Shown here one piece after another: positions 41,898 through 50,460 of a stretch of 64,000 nucleotides of DNA. Below the pieces are notes generated by a model. That model saw only the letters and a program-made list of their open reading frames with translations, was not told the origin of the DNA and did not search any database. Each line of letters opens with the position of its first letter. Positions within the stretch are counted from its first letter, which is position 1. Source of the stretch: an uncultured Eubacteriales bacterium (GTDB taxonomy: Bacteria > Bacillota > Clostridia > Lachnospirales > Lachnospiraceae). The stretch lies in NCBI GenBank assembly GCA_900314885.1, contig OMWY01000008.1, positions 48,382 through 112,381 on the forward strand. The letters are read 5' to 3'. A program made the translations under genes and the position numbers.

Positions 41898-42692
41898 TTA
41901 TATATTTACAGGAACCATAGGGCAGTCCCTGTCAGCTGTCATTATTTTAGTAAACCTGTCATACCCCGGATGAGCCTCGAGCATTTCATCCATTACCGTC
42001 TGAAGCGCAAGCAGAGGCATATTATTTTCCGCTGATAAATGTCCCAAAAAGACGTACTTTAGTTGTTCACCCCAAATCTCAGATAAGAGTCTTCCCGAGT
42101 TCTCATTAGAAAGATGCCCCCTGTCAGAGAGAATCCTCATCTTAAGCGCGTAAGGATAAGATCCTACTTCAAGCATATTTACATCATGATTCGCTTCAAG
42201 TACCATGGCGTCCGCCCCCGCGATGTGGCTCTCAATAATATCCGTAATCTTGCCTAGGTCAGTAGCGACACAGACCTTTTTCTTTCCTTCGGTAAAGCTG
42301 TAGCCTACAGGATCGGCAGCGTCATGAGGAATCGAAAAAGCCTTAACGCTGATTCCGCCTATATTGATATTCTCTTCCGGCTTAATCATGTTAAAGAGAG
42401 ACCTGTCAACCTCATTCATCCCGGACATAGTTAAAATCGCGTCGATAGTTCCTCCTGTGGCAAATACGGGAATCCTGTATTTCTTAAGAAATACCCTGAG
42501 CCCCTTTATGTGATCGGAATGCTCATGAGTTATGAAAATTCCCGCAAGGTTATCCGGCTCAAGAGCTCCACTCTTAAGTCCCTCAGTCACACGCTTGCAG
42601 GACACGCCGCAATCGACAAGGATTGAGGAATTTTCACCCGACACAACCGTTGAATTGCCGCTTGAGCCGCTCGCTATAGTATAAAGCTTCAT
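41898..42692 (-). CDS. YycJ/WalJ-like metallo-beta-lactamase-fold hydrolase
   Basis: 264 residues. Metal ligands: THEHSDHIKG (HxHxDH, about 56-63), IPHDA, the DL-GKI aspartate, and LGHLSAEN near the C-terminus. The start MKLYTIASGSSGNSTVV is typical of the VicX/YycJ group, which acts in DNA repair and cell-wall regulation contexts. Here it is not beside walRK. It has its own promoter upstream. Confidence 0.88.
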   Translation of the reverse strand: MKLYTIASGSSGNSTVVSGENSSILVDCGVSCKRVTEGLKSGALEPDNLAGIFITHEHSDHIKGLRVFLKKYRIPVFATGGTIDAILTMSGMNEVDRSLFNMIKPEENINIGGISVKAFSIPHDAADPVGYSFTEGKKKVCVATDLGKITDIIESHIAGADAMVLEANHDVNMLEVGSYPYALKMRILSDRGHLSNENSGRLLSEIWGEQLKYVFLGHLSAENNMPLLALQTVMDEMLEAHPGYDRFTKIMTADRDCPMVPVNI

Positions 42693-42735
42693 TTATCAAC
42701 CTTCTTGCAAGTCTTTGTTTTAAACATACTTGTAT

Positions 42736-42764
42736 ATATTAACATATTTAATGTGTTTTGTAAA
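42736..42764 (-). promoter_or_regulatory. Promoter of the YycJ-like gene
   Basis: TTTACA (42764-42759), 17 bases, TAATAT (42741-42736), about 45 bases before the start codon. Confidence 0.5.
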
Positions 42765-42802
42765 TACGAAGAAAATCAATATGAAGAAATCAATTCCTTA
42801 TC

Positions 42803-42924
42803 AGGCTCCCTCTTGAGGGAGCTGGCTATTGTCATAGGCGGGCCCCACAAAGTGGGTGGCTATGACTAGTATGCTCCATAGGAGCATACACTATAAGCGC
42901 AGCGCTGACTGAAGGAGTATGCGA
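42803..42924. repeat. Interspersed palindromic repeat, long composite copy
   Basis: It starts AGGCTCCCTC with the hairpin CTCCCTCTTGAGGGAG and ends GACTGAAGGAGTATGCGAC like the copy at 2837. The middle is different: GTCATAG/CTATGAC arms around a GGGCCCCAC segment, a GTATGCTCCATAGGAGCATAC hairpin and AGCGCAGCGCT. It abuts the stop codon of the FtsA-like gene and may act as its 3' end structure. Confidence 0.8.
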
Positions 42925-45063
42925 CTACTCGGACCACTTCAAGGTGAGATTATCTCCGTCGTGGAGTCTGCCCATAAAATCGTGCTGGACTCTGTCATTT
43001 ATCATCTGGATGAGTTCTCCCTTATACTTGCTCATATCGAATTCATAATGGTCAAGTACATCCACAAATGTGTAACTCGATTTTCCGGTAAGCGTTACCG
43101 GCGTACCATTAACCGTTACATTAATCGTTCTTGCAGGAGGTGTACGCCTTTTTGTCTTCGGAGCCTCAGCTTCTTCTATATCCGCCTCCCCATCTCCGTC
43201 AGGAAGGTCATCGAAGCTCACGGAATCAGCAGGAGTAGCTTCCGAAATATCAACAGCTTCGCTCTTTACAGCTTCCGCAGCTGCCCCGGCAGATTCATGA
43301 GCCTCCGCGCCGGCGGTCTTATCACTAACGGTAAACTGGTCATATATTTTCGTATCCTTATCGGCCGGCATATTATTTACGAAAATGCCATCCTTGTAAG
43401 GAATGTCAAGCATCTCCATAACCTGTGAAAGTGTGTAATAATCACGGATTATTACCTTGTCACCATCATTTATTGAATAAAAGCCGGATACAAGCTCCCC
43501 GTTTACCTCAGCAAGCTTAGGGCATTTTACCTCCCTGTCATTATACTTCACGGTAAATGAAGACTTCATCTCAGGCAGATCAGCTATAGTTATGACGGCA
43601 TCAGCTCCGGTAGTTGACGGAACAATTGTAACGGAATCATTCTTCTCAACAGGATGACTGATACCTACCGCCGCCCCATTTAACCTGATATCAGCGGCCT
43701 CGCCTAACTCACCACGTTCATTACGGCGCTTTCCGTCGAGGGTGAAATGTATCGTCTTTCCCCTCTTAGGTAGGACATCATCATTTGTGTATCCTTCCTG
43801 CATGATAACATCAAGAACCGTCAATTTTCCGTTATCATATAGCTTTATCCTGTCACCATTAAGTGTAACATAAATAAAGTTGTTACGCGCTTCATAGTAG
43901 CTATAACAAATTCCTATAGGAGTGACAAGAAGTGGATCCTTCTCATAGGTATCATCATCGAACTCAACCTCCTGCAGTACTTCCTTGCCTCGAAGGGCTA
44001 CTCTTTCAGAAGGAAGTCCAAGTACCTTCGCAAGGCTCTCAGTAAAGCCCGTGACCTTTCCGCCACCCCCTACAACAAAGACAGCGCTTACACTCTTACC
44101 GCCATTTAATTCCTTAATCTTGGCGCCGATTTCAGCGGTTATGGAATTAACAGTCGGTGTTATCGCCTCAATAATTTCCTTAGACGGCTTTGTCTGGGTA
44201 AGCATCAGGATGTCCTTGTACTTAACCGTGTCATTCATTGAAGCGTCAATTTTTATCTTATCGGCAGTATTGAAATCAGTGAGACAGAGCTTAGCTATAA
44301 TTTCCGTAAGCTCATCGCCCGCGTGAGGAATCATGCCATAGGCGATAACCGCGCCATCGTTTGTAACACAGATATCGCTGGTCCCCGCGCCGACATCCAC
44401 AAGAGCTATATTTAAGAGTCTGAACCGCTCAGGTATAGCGACATCAATAGCGGCGATAGGCTCGAGGGTGAGATTAGCGACAGAGAGACCGGCACCCTCA
44501 ACCGATGTATAGAGCCCGTCTACAACGTCCTCAGGTAAAAATGTCCCGATCATTTCCGCTTCAATCTTAGTAGCCTTATGCTGCTCAAGATTTCCCATCA
44601 TGTCACCGTTTAGATAATAGTGAACAACAGAATACCCGACGCAGAAAAATTCATTTTCCGTGCCGGTCTCTTTTCTTATTTTCTCATAGGCTTCCTCTAC
44701 ACCGAGCATCTCAAGCGAGTGAATATGGTCAGCATTTACAATAACTTCCTCTTCGAAGTCTATCTCACTCCTCACATTCACGGTCTTAAGCACACGACCC
44801 GCCGCTGCTATACATACATCTTCAAGCTCGAAGCCAAGCTTCTCCTCGAGTCTTGCCTTCATAGCGGCAATAGACTTAGAAACCTTAGGGATATCGTGAA
44901 TCTGTCCATCCATCATAGCCCTGGTCTCATGCTCCGCCATATCCATGGCGGCAACCTCAAACTTATGCTCGTTCACCCTTGCGCCAACGACACCTACAAG
45001 GTTTCTTGTTCCGATATCAAGTCCGAAAACCAGCTTTGGATTATCTTCCTTTTTCCTGCCCAT
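42925..45063 (-). CDS. FtsA-like actin-fold protein with C-terminal beta-grasp-like repeats
   Basis: 712 residues. About 1-345 is an FtsA/PilM-type actin-like ATPase (LVFGLDIGTRNLVGVVGARV, NIALVDVGAGTSDICVT, VFVVGGGGKVTG). About 365-600 and 640-712 are strand-rich segments resembling ubiquitin-like/MoaD-type folds (EKNDSVTIVPSTTG, INDGDKVIIRDYYT, INVTVNGTPVTLTGKSSYTF), separated by an Ala/Glu linker. Genuine FtsA is about 420 residues and lies near ftsZ; this one is in a polA-coaE operon, so a different membrane or envelope role is likely. Confidence 0.8.
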   Translation of the reverse strand: MGRKKEDNPKLVFGLDIGTRNLVGVVGARVNEHKFEVAAMDMAEHETRAMMDGQIHDIPKVSKSIAAMKARLEEKLGFELEDVCIAAAGRVLKTVNVRSEIDFEEEVIVNADHIHSLEMLGVEEAYEKIRKETGTENEFFCVGYSVVHYYLNGDMMGNLEQHKATKIEAEMIGTFLPEDVVDGLYTSVEGAGLSVANLTLEPIAAIDVAIPERFRLLNIALVDVGAGTSDICVTNDGAVIAYGMIPHAGDELTEIIAKLCLTDFNTADKIKIDASMNDTVKYKDILMLTQTKPSKEIIEAITPTVNSITAEIGAKIKELNGGKSVSAVFVVGGGGKVTGFTESLAKVLGLPSERVALRGKEVLQEVEFDDDTYEKDPLLVTPIGICYSYYEARNNFIYVTLNGDRIKLYDNGKLTVLDVIMQEGYTNDDVLPKRGKTIHFTLDGKRRNERGELGEAADIRLNGAAVGISHPVEKNDSVTIVPSTTGADAVITIADLPEMKSSFTVKYNDREVKCPKLAEVNGELVSGFYSINDGDKVIIRDYYTLSQVMEMLDIPYKDGIFVNNMPADKDTKIYDQFTVSDKTAGAEAHESAGAAAEAVKSEAVDISEATPADSVSFDDLPDGDGEADIEEAEAPKTKRRTPPARTINVTVNGTPVTLTGKSSYTFVDVLDHYEFDMSKYKGELIQMINDRVQHDFMGRLHDGDNLTLKWSE

Positions 45064-45704
45064 TACTTAAACTCCACCATTTTCTTGCCTGTAAACAGCT
45101 TTTCTCGTTCATTTATATATTTATTTAAAATGTCATTTATCTGCTTTTTTGTAAATTCCTCATCGCGACTGTTATCTATGACATCATCGGCGATTTCTCT
45201 GAATTCAGCTTCGCTCTTCTGCTTGTCAAATACATCCCGCGCCCTTTTAGGATCCATACCTCTGGTATCACCTAAGCGTTTTAGGCGACTTTTTTCATCC
45301 GCATAAATATACCAGACCCGGTCGCACTTTTTCTTGTAGCCTGCCTCAATTAAGAGAGCAGTTTCGATGGCAGTATATTTTACATTCTGAGCCCTGTAAA
45401 TAGCGATACGCCTGTCCACCTCATTTGAGACAGCCGGATGAACTATGGAATTAATTAAATTCTGTTTTTTCTTATCGGTAAATATTATGCTCGCAAGCTT
45501 CCGCCTGTCTATGAGTCCTTCCTCGGAGAGGATACCGTCTCCGAAAGCATCAATGACCTGGCTGTAAACTATACCGTCAGGCTCCATTAATTCGTGAGCT
45601 ACGGTGTCAGTATCAATAATACATGCGCCGTATTCTTCATTTAAAACCTTCGTGACAAATGACTTGCCCGAGCCAATACCACCAGTTATACCTATTACAA
45701 GCAT
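45063..45704 (-). CDS. coaE: Dephospho-CoA kinase
   Basis: 213 residues from the ATG at 45704, two bases after the polA stop; an in-frame ATG 30 bases upstream lies inside polA. P-loop GITGGIGSGKS at residue 5, DTDTVAHEL and TALLIEAGYKKKCD follow the family. Last step of coenzyme A synthesis. PolA-CoaE order is common in bacteria. Confidence 0.93.
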   Translation of the reverse strand: MLVIGITGGIGSGKSFVTKVLNEEYGACIIDTDTVAHELMEPDGIVYSQVIDAFGDGILSEEGLIDRRKLASIIFTDKKKQNLINSIVHPAVSNEVDRRIAIYRAQNVKYTAIETALLIEAGYKKKCDRVWYIYADEKSRLKRLGDTRGMDPKRARDVFDKQKSEAEFREIADDVIDNSRDEEFTKKQINDILNKYINEREKLFTGKKMVEFK

Positions 45705-45705
45705 A

Positions 45706-48651
45706 TTAGTGTACCCCATACCAATCATATCCATAGGTTACTTCGCACTCGAGCGGAACGGCCAAATCGACAGCCTTTCCCATCTCCTCCGCAAGTATCC
45801 TGCCAACCTCATCCTTATCTTCCTCCGGCGCTTCTATAAGAAGCTCATCATGAATCTGAAGAAGGAGCTTTGCTTCTGGCGCATCCGCCCTTAACCTCTT
45901 CTCCACATTATTCATGGCAATCTTCATTATATCGGCTGCCGTTCCCTGGATAGGAGCGTTCATAGCTACCCTTTCGCCAAACTTTCTCATATTTCCGTTA
46001 TTGGACTCAAGCTCCGGGATAGGTCTTTTCCTTCCAAAGAGCGTTTCTGCATAGCCTGTGTCCTTAGCCCTTGCGACCAGTGAATCGAGGTATTTCTTGA
46101 CCCTCGGAAATGTCCTAAAATATTCCTTAATAAAGTCCTCGGCGGCATATCTTGATATATTCAGATTTTCGCCAAGGCCAAATGAACTGATGCCATAAAT
46201 AATTCCAAAATTAACTGCCTTAGCGTTCCGCCTCTGCTCACCTGTGACCTCATCAAAGGGCACATGAAATACCTTGCTCGCGGTAATTCTGTGAATATCC
46301 TTAGCCTCTTTATATGCCTCAATTAATTCCGGATCTCCCGACATATGAGCCATTATTCTAAGCTCTATCTGTGAATAGTCAGCATCCACAAAAATATGCC
46401 CTGTCGCTGGAACAAAAGCCTTCCTTATTTTCTTTCCAAGTTCCACGCGAACGGGGATATTCTGTAAATTCGGCTCCGTACTTGAGAGTCGCCCTGTCGC
46501 GGTAATCATCTGATTATATGTAGTATGAACCCTGCCGTCTTCCCTTACATAAGCTTCAAGTCCGTCCGTATAGGTTGACTTTAATTTCGCGACCTGTCGA
46601 TAGTTTAGTATATCGTCAACAATCGGAGCAATTGGCCGCAGCTTTTCAAGTACATCCGCGGAAGTGGAATAGCCGGTCTTAGTCTTCTTGCCATATGGCA
46701 GCTGCAGCTTATCAAATAAAACAGTTCCTAACTGCTTAGGAGAATTAATATTAAATTCCTCGCCCGCCTCCTCGTAAATCCTTGAGGCGTATCCTTCCAT
46801 GCTCTCCGCTAATTCCTTACTGTAGGCTCTTATTTCTTCATTCTGTAAAATGATACCGCGGTTTTCCATAGCAAACAGTGTATAAACAAGTGGCATTTCC
46901 ACATCGAAAAATAACCTCTTCATGCCCTTATTTTCAAGCTCAGCAAGTAATTTTTCTCCATATGATAAAGCCGCTTCCGCCTTATCGCTGTAACCGCCTT
47001 CCGGTATATTGCCGTAATCTTTTTCTATGTCCTCTAAATCATGCTTTGTAACAAGCGGATTTAAAAGATAATGTATGAGTGAGATATCAATAATATTGTT
47101 ATATACAGGCTCAATTCCCGTACCATCGAATATTTCGTGCAATTCACTCTTTAAATCAAATGTGTAAAATATTATGTCTTTATTTTCAACCAATTCAGCG
47201 AAATAATTCCTTATTATTTCACCTGTGAAAATAAAGTTTCTCTCAAGTTCATATTCATTGTCATCAGCAATTACAGTGAACCTGTTCTTGTCTATAATAA
47301 ACGAAGCCTTATTATCCTCAGATTTTATTTCCGAAAATACCTTGTCAGCATCCGATTTATTTTCTAGTTTAATTATATTATATTCTTTCTTTTCGCTCTC
47401 TGACTCACATTCCTCATCAAAAGGAGTCGCAAAAGCCGCCTCAAAGCCTTCCGGTTCAAGAACTATCCTCTCAGCCTTAGCTTCGAGATTATTTATCAGA
47501 GTAACCCCGTCGCCCATAGCCTCCTCGTTAAAGGAAGCCTTAAAGGAGAAAGGCAGCGAATTAATTCTTTCACTGCGATCTTCATCAGGAATATCCGCGT
47601 TTAAATAATCATTCAGGTGTACCGATGAAAATTCAAGTGCCGCGGTCATTTTACGGGCAAGCTTCCTGTTGATAGAAACCTCAAGGTCAGAAAGAGTCAG
47701 TCCGTCAAGCTCTATATCACGCTTTATGGTAGCTAACTTCTCAGAAAGTCTCGCCGACTTCTCACCGACTAATTCCGTGTCAGACTCCTTCATGAGGAAA
47801 TTAATAGGGGAACGCTTTATCCCTAATTCCTCTTTCCATCTGTTCTTTACTTCGTCAAGTTCCTTTTTCGATTTCCCGTTTAATTCAGCGTAAACTGCGT
47901 CAACCGTATGATAATAGCCTATAAGAGCCGCCGCGGTGGCAGGCCCAACGCCCGGAACGCCTTTTATATTGTCGCTCGCGTCTCCCATTATCCCCTTCAG
48001 CGAATTAACATTTTCCGCGTCAACTCCGAATTCCTTCCTGATTAAATCATGGTCGTACACAAAGCACCTGTCGGGCGCGTTTACCTTGCTTTTATCAATA
48101 CCGTATTTCTTATATAATTCATCCGTTTTTTCAACGGTTGAGTGCATGAGCCAGAGCTTAGTCTTATCATCTACCAGCTGAAGGTAATCATTGTCCTTCG
48201 TCATGATAAATACAGGTATTTCATCCTCAAAGCGGGCAGAAAGAGTACCACAGAAATCATCCGCTTCATACTCAGTACTCATAAACTGCGGAATTCCAAA
48301 GGCATCACAGACCTTCTCGCATATTGCGAACTGGTCAGACAGCGGTGCCATGGTCTTGCCCCTGTTTCCCTTGTAATCGGGGTACATTTCACGACGAAAT
48401 GTATTACGCGAAATGTCCCACGCTATGGCAAGATGTGACGGCCTCTGCTCCTTAATTATTTTAAGGAGATATTTTACAAAACCGTATACACCGTTTGTAT
48501 AAAATCCATCACTTGTCTGGAGGATTTTATTAAAATATCTCTCTTTTTCCTCGTCAGTTTTCGCGAATAAAATCTGCTTCGGAAGGCTCCCGAAAAACTG
48601 GGTGGAAAGGAGGCTGCTGCCATCTATTAACAGAAGGTAATTATTTTCCAT
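45706..48651 (-). CDS. polA: DNA polymerase I
   Basis: 981 residues, about 50-100 longer than usual, partly from an insertion near residues 25-50 (FAKTDEEKERYFNKILQT). N-terminal 5'-3' exonuclease (LIDGSSLL, EADDFCGTL, MTKDNDYLQLV, GVPGVGPATA). The central 3'-5' exonuclease region (about 440-600) lacks the DxE and YxxxD motifs and should be inactive. Polymerase: DADYSQIELRIMAHMSGD, RRNAKAVNFGIIYGIS, QIHDELLIEAP. Overlaps the zinc-finger gene by 11 bases. Confidence 0.95.
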   Translation of the reverse strand: MENNYLLLIDGSSLLSTQFFGSLPKQILFAKTDEEKERYFNKILQTSDGFYTNGVYGFVKYLLKIIKEQRPSHLAIAWDISRNTFRREMYPDYKGNRGKTMAPLSDQFAICEKVCDAFGIPQFMSTEYEADDFCGTLSARFEDEIPVFIMTKDNDYLQLVDDKTKLWLMHSTVEKTDELYKKYGIDKSKVNAPDRCFVYDHDLIRKEFGVDAENVNSLKGIMGDASDNIKGVPGVGPATAAALIGYYHTVDAVYAELNGKSKKELDEVKNRWKEELGIKRSPINFLMKESDTELVGEKSARLSEKLATIKRDIELDGLTLSDLEVSINRKLARKMTAALEFSSVHLNDYLNADIPDEDRSERINSLPFSFKASFNEEAMGDGVTLINNLEAKAERIVLEPEGFEAAFATPFDEECESESEKKEYNIIKLENKSDADKVFSEIKSEDNKASFIIDKNRFTVIADDNEYELERNFIFTGEIIRNYFAELVENKDIIFYTFDLKSELHEIFDGTGIEPVYNNIIDISLIHYLLNPLVTKHDLEDIEKDYGNIPEGGYSDKAEAALSYGEKLLAELENKGMKRLFFDVEMPLVYTLFAMENRGIILQNEEIRAYSKELAESMEGYASRIYEEAGEEFNINSPKQLGTVLFDKLQLPYGKKTKTGYSTSADVLEKLRPIAPIVDDILNYRQVAKLKSTYTDGLEAYVREDGRVHTTYNQMITATGRLSSTEPNLQNIPVRVELGKKIRKAFVPATGHIFVDADYSQIELRIMAHMSGDPELIEAYKEAKDIHRITASKVFHVPFDEVTGEQRRNAKAVNFGIIYGISSFGLGENLNISRYAAEDFIKEYFRTFPRVKKYLDSLVARAKDTGYAETLFGRKRPIPELESNNGNMRKFGERVAMNAPIQGTAADIMKIAMNNVEKRLRADAPEAKLLLQIHDELLIEAPEEDKDEVGRILAEEMGKAVDLAVPLECEVTYGYDWYGVH

Positions 48652-49156
48652 GTGTCTGCTTTCTCTTCGCCGGAGCTGATGTCTGGTCCGACAGTAGTTG
48701 TTTTATTAATTCGTCAGTAACATGCGGTTCATAATATTTATGATTTTCACTGAAACGGAACCGCATAATTAAGTCGTTATCAGTGAAATTCGACTGGGAC
48801 GTGGGGGTCACCGTCACCGTACTGTCAGGCCGCTTGATATTAAGTCCCGTCGCCGCTACAGCCAGTAACGTCACTATAGGAAATGCTATTCTGTGGCGGA
48901 CGGTCCGGTTATAATATCTTCTTATGTCACGCTCGGACTTCTTGATGTATTCTATATAGCTCTCATGATAATTATCCGTCACGTCCTCGTCGGCATCCAG
49001 CTGTCTCACACAGTTTAAAATGATATAATATACCTCAAGCTCATCATTGCAGGAGCTGCATGAGCTTAAGTGTTCAATCATCTCCTGCCTTTTTTTCACA
49101 GGAAGCGTCCCATTTATAAATGGTATGATATTCTTATCAAACTCGGCGTGGTCCAC
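48641..49156 (-). CDS. Zinc-finger anti-sigma-like membrane protein
   Basis: 171 residues. N-terminal zf-HC2 motif: EMIEHLSSCSSCNDELEVY (His and two Cys of the HxxxCxxC zinc site, about residues 29-36), one transmembrane helix (about 90-108, IAFPIVTLLAVAATGLNI) and a C-terminal outside domain. This is the layout of anti-sigma factors, but no ECF sigma gene adjoins it. It is followed by polA with an 11-base overlap. Confidence 0.78.
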   Translation of the reverse strand: MDHAEFDKNIIPFINGTLPVKKRQEMIEHLSSCSSCNDELEVYYIILNCVRQLDADEDVTDNYHESYIEYIKKSERDIRRYYNRTVRHRIAFPIVTLLAVAATGLNIKRPDSTVTVTPTSQSNFTDNDLIMRFRFSENHKYYEPHVTDELIKQLLSDQTSAPAKRKQTHGK

Positions 49157-49170
49157 ATCTGCCTCCCGGT

Positions 49171-49704
49171 TCAGACCTTCTCAGGTTCAGGATAATCTAC
49201 TCCGTAAGTATTCACGGTTGCCTTCTTAATTCTCTGCACACTCAAGGGTCTGTCGGCAAAATCAGTGGAAACCGTGGCGATATACTCTACAGTCTTCATA
49301 CCGCTTATAATCTTACCAAACGCGGCATACTCGCCGTCAAGATGAGGAGCAGACTTATGCATGATAAAGAACTGGCTTCCGGCGCTGTCAGGGTCCTGGG
49401 TTCTCGCCATAGAAAGCACCCCCGCTGTATGCTTAAGGGTATTCTTATTATAGCCGTTAGACCTGAACTCTCCTCTGATAGAATATCCCGGACCGCCGGC
49501 TCCCGTGCCCTCAGGATCGCCGCCCTGAATCATGAAATCCCTAATAACCCTGTGAAATGTAAGGCCATCGTAAAAGCCCTGCTTAACCAGTGAAATGAAG
49601 TTATTTACAGTATTCGGAGCGTACTCCGGATAGAGCTCCGCCGTCATAGTCTTGCCATTCTCCATCTCGAATGTAACTACCGGATTAGTGCTGTTTTCTG
49701 CCAT
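49171..49704 (-). CDS. Cyclophilin-type peptidyl-prolyl isomerase
   Basis: 177 residues from the ATG at 49704 with AGGAGG nine bases upstream; a further 13 in-frame codons upstream are not needed. Cyclophilin motifs: YDGLTFHRVIRDFMIQGGDP, AGVLSMARTQDPDSAGSQFF and HLDGEYAAFGKI. No signal peptide, so cytoplasmic. It precedes the zinc-finger gene and polA by short gaps and may be cotranscribed with them. Confidence 0.93.
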   Translation of the reverse strand: MAENSTNPVVTFEMENGKTMTAELYPEYAPNTVNNFISLVKQGFYDGLTFHRVIRDFMIQGGDPEGTGAGGPGYSIRGEFRSNGYNKNTLKHTAGVLSMARTQDPDSAGSQFFIMHKSAPHLDGEYAAFGKIISGMKTVEYIATVSTDFADRPLSVQRIKKATVNTYGVDYPEPEKV

Positions 49705-49771
49705 TTTCAATATCCTCCTAAATATTAAAGAAAATCTGCCCACAGCTTAAAGCATACTATGGACAGATATA

Positions 49772-49800
49772 ATGATAATACAACAGCCCCGATAAGTCAA
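49772..49800 (-). promoter_or_regulatory. Promoter of the cyclophilin-polA unit
   Basis: TTGACT (49800-49795), 17 bases, TATCAT (49777-49772), about 70 bases before the cyclophilin start. Confidence 0.55.
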
Positions 49801-49811
49801 GGTTGTCTCAT

Positions 49812-50327
49812 TCAGTTTTCTACGGTCTCGCAAATCTGCTCGAACCTGTCTTTTACAAAATTTTCTATATCCTCTTTGTCCTTATCAAGAACAAATGAAA
49901 GCTCTCCGAACAAATTATCCTCAGCCGCCCTGGTATATCTCTCATCCATGGCGGTAACCTTACGGCCCGCCGCAAGGCGCTTTCTCTTGCGATTATACAT
50001 GGTTTTAAGGAGTCTGAACCACTCCCTGCAGTCATCCTTCTGCATTACTTCCTTGTACTTTACTTCCCTCATCCTGTCTGATGATGGGATAACCTCATCA
50101 AGGTCCGGAAGCTCATCAATAATCCTGTCTACCTCTTCCCTCGAAACCGGCTCCCTCATAACGACCTTCGTCTGTCCTACCGGCACAAACAGCTGACTCT
50201 TCGCATCATTAACCGGTGTAAGGCAATAGTAGAGCTTCTCATCGTCGCTGAAGCTCAACGTCGTCACCTTATCAATGTGGCACAAACCATTCGCGCCATA
50301 AACCACATAGTCTCCTGACTTAAACAT
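49812..50327 (-). CDS. carD: CarD-family transcription regulator
   Basis: 171 residues. N-terminal Tudor-like RNA-polymerase-interacting domain (FKSGDYVVYGANGLCHIDKV, about 1-60) and a helical C-terminal DNA-binding domain (DDCREWFRLLKTMYNRKRKR). The family stabilises open promoter complexes, often of rRNA genes. GGAGGTAAT precedes the ATG. Single gene with promoters on both sides. Confidence 0.9.
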   Translation of the reverse strand: MFKSGDYVVYGANGLCHIDKVTTLSFSDDEKLYYCLTPVNDAKSQLFVPVGQTKVVMREPVSREEVDRIIDELPDLDEVIPSSDRMREVKYKEVMQKDDCREWFRLLKTMYNRKRKRLAAGRKVTAMDERYTRAAEDNLFGELSFVLDKDKEDIENFVKDRFEQICETVEN

Positions 50328-50413
50328 ATTACCTCCGTTTCTTTTGTATTACTGCCTGCGCAGTGAAGCTGCATTACACTATGCTGTAAAAGGGGCAAAA
50401 ACCACCCTTAACT

Positions 50414-50444
50414 ATTATACCACAAATTTAAGGCTTTGTGTAAA
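50414..50444 (-). promoter_or_regulatory. Probable carD promoter
   Basis: Perfect TATAAT (50419-50414); the best -35 is TTTACA (50444-50439) with a long 19-base spacer. It is about 87 bases before the start. Confidence 0.4.
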
Positions 50445-50460
50445 TTTTTTTCGAAATTTT

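Noticed and set aside
45706..48651. Proofreading-competent DNA polymerase I
   Set aside because: The 3'-5' exonuclease motifs DxE and YxxxD are not found in the central domain, as in Bacillus-type Pol I.
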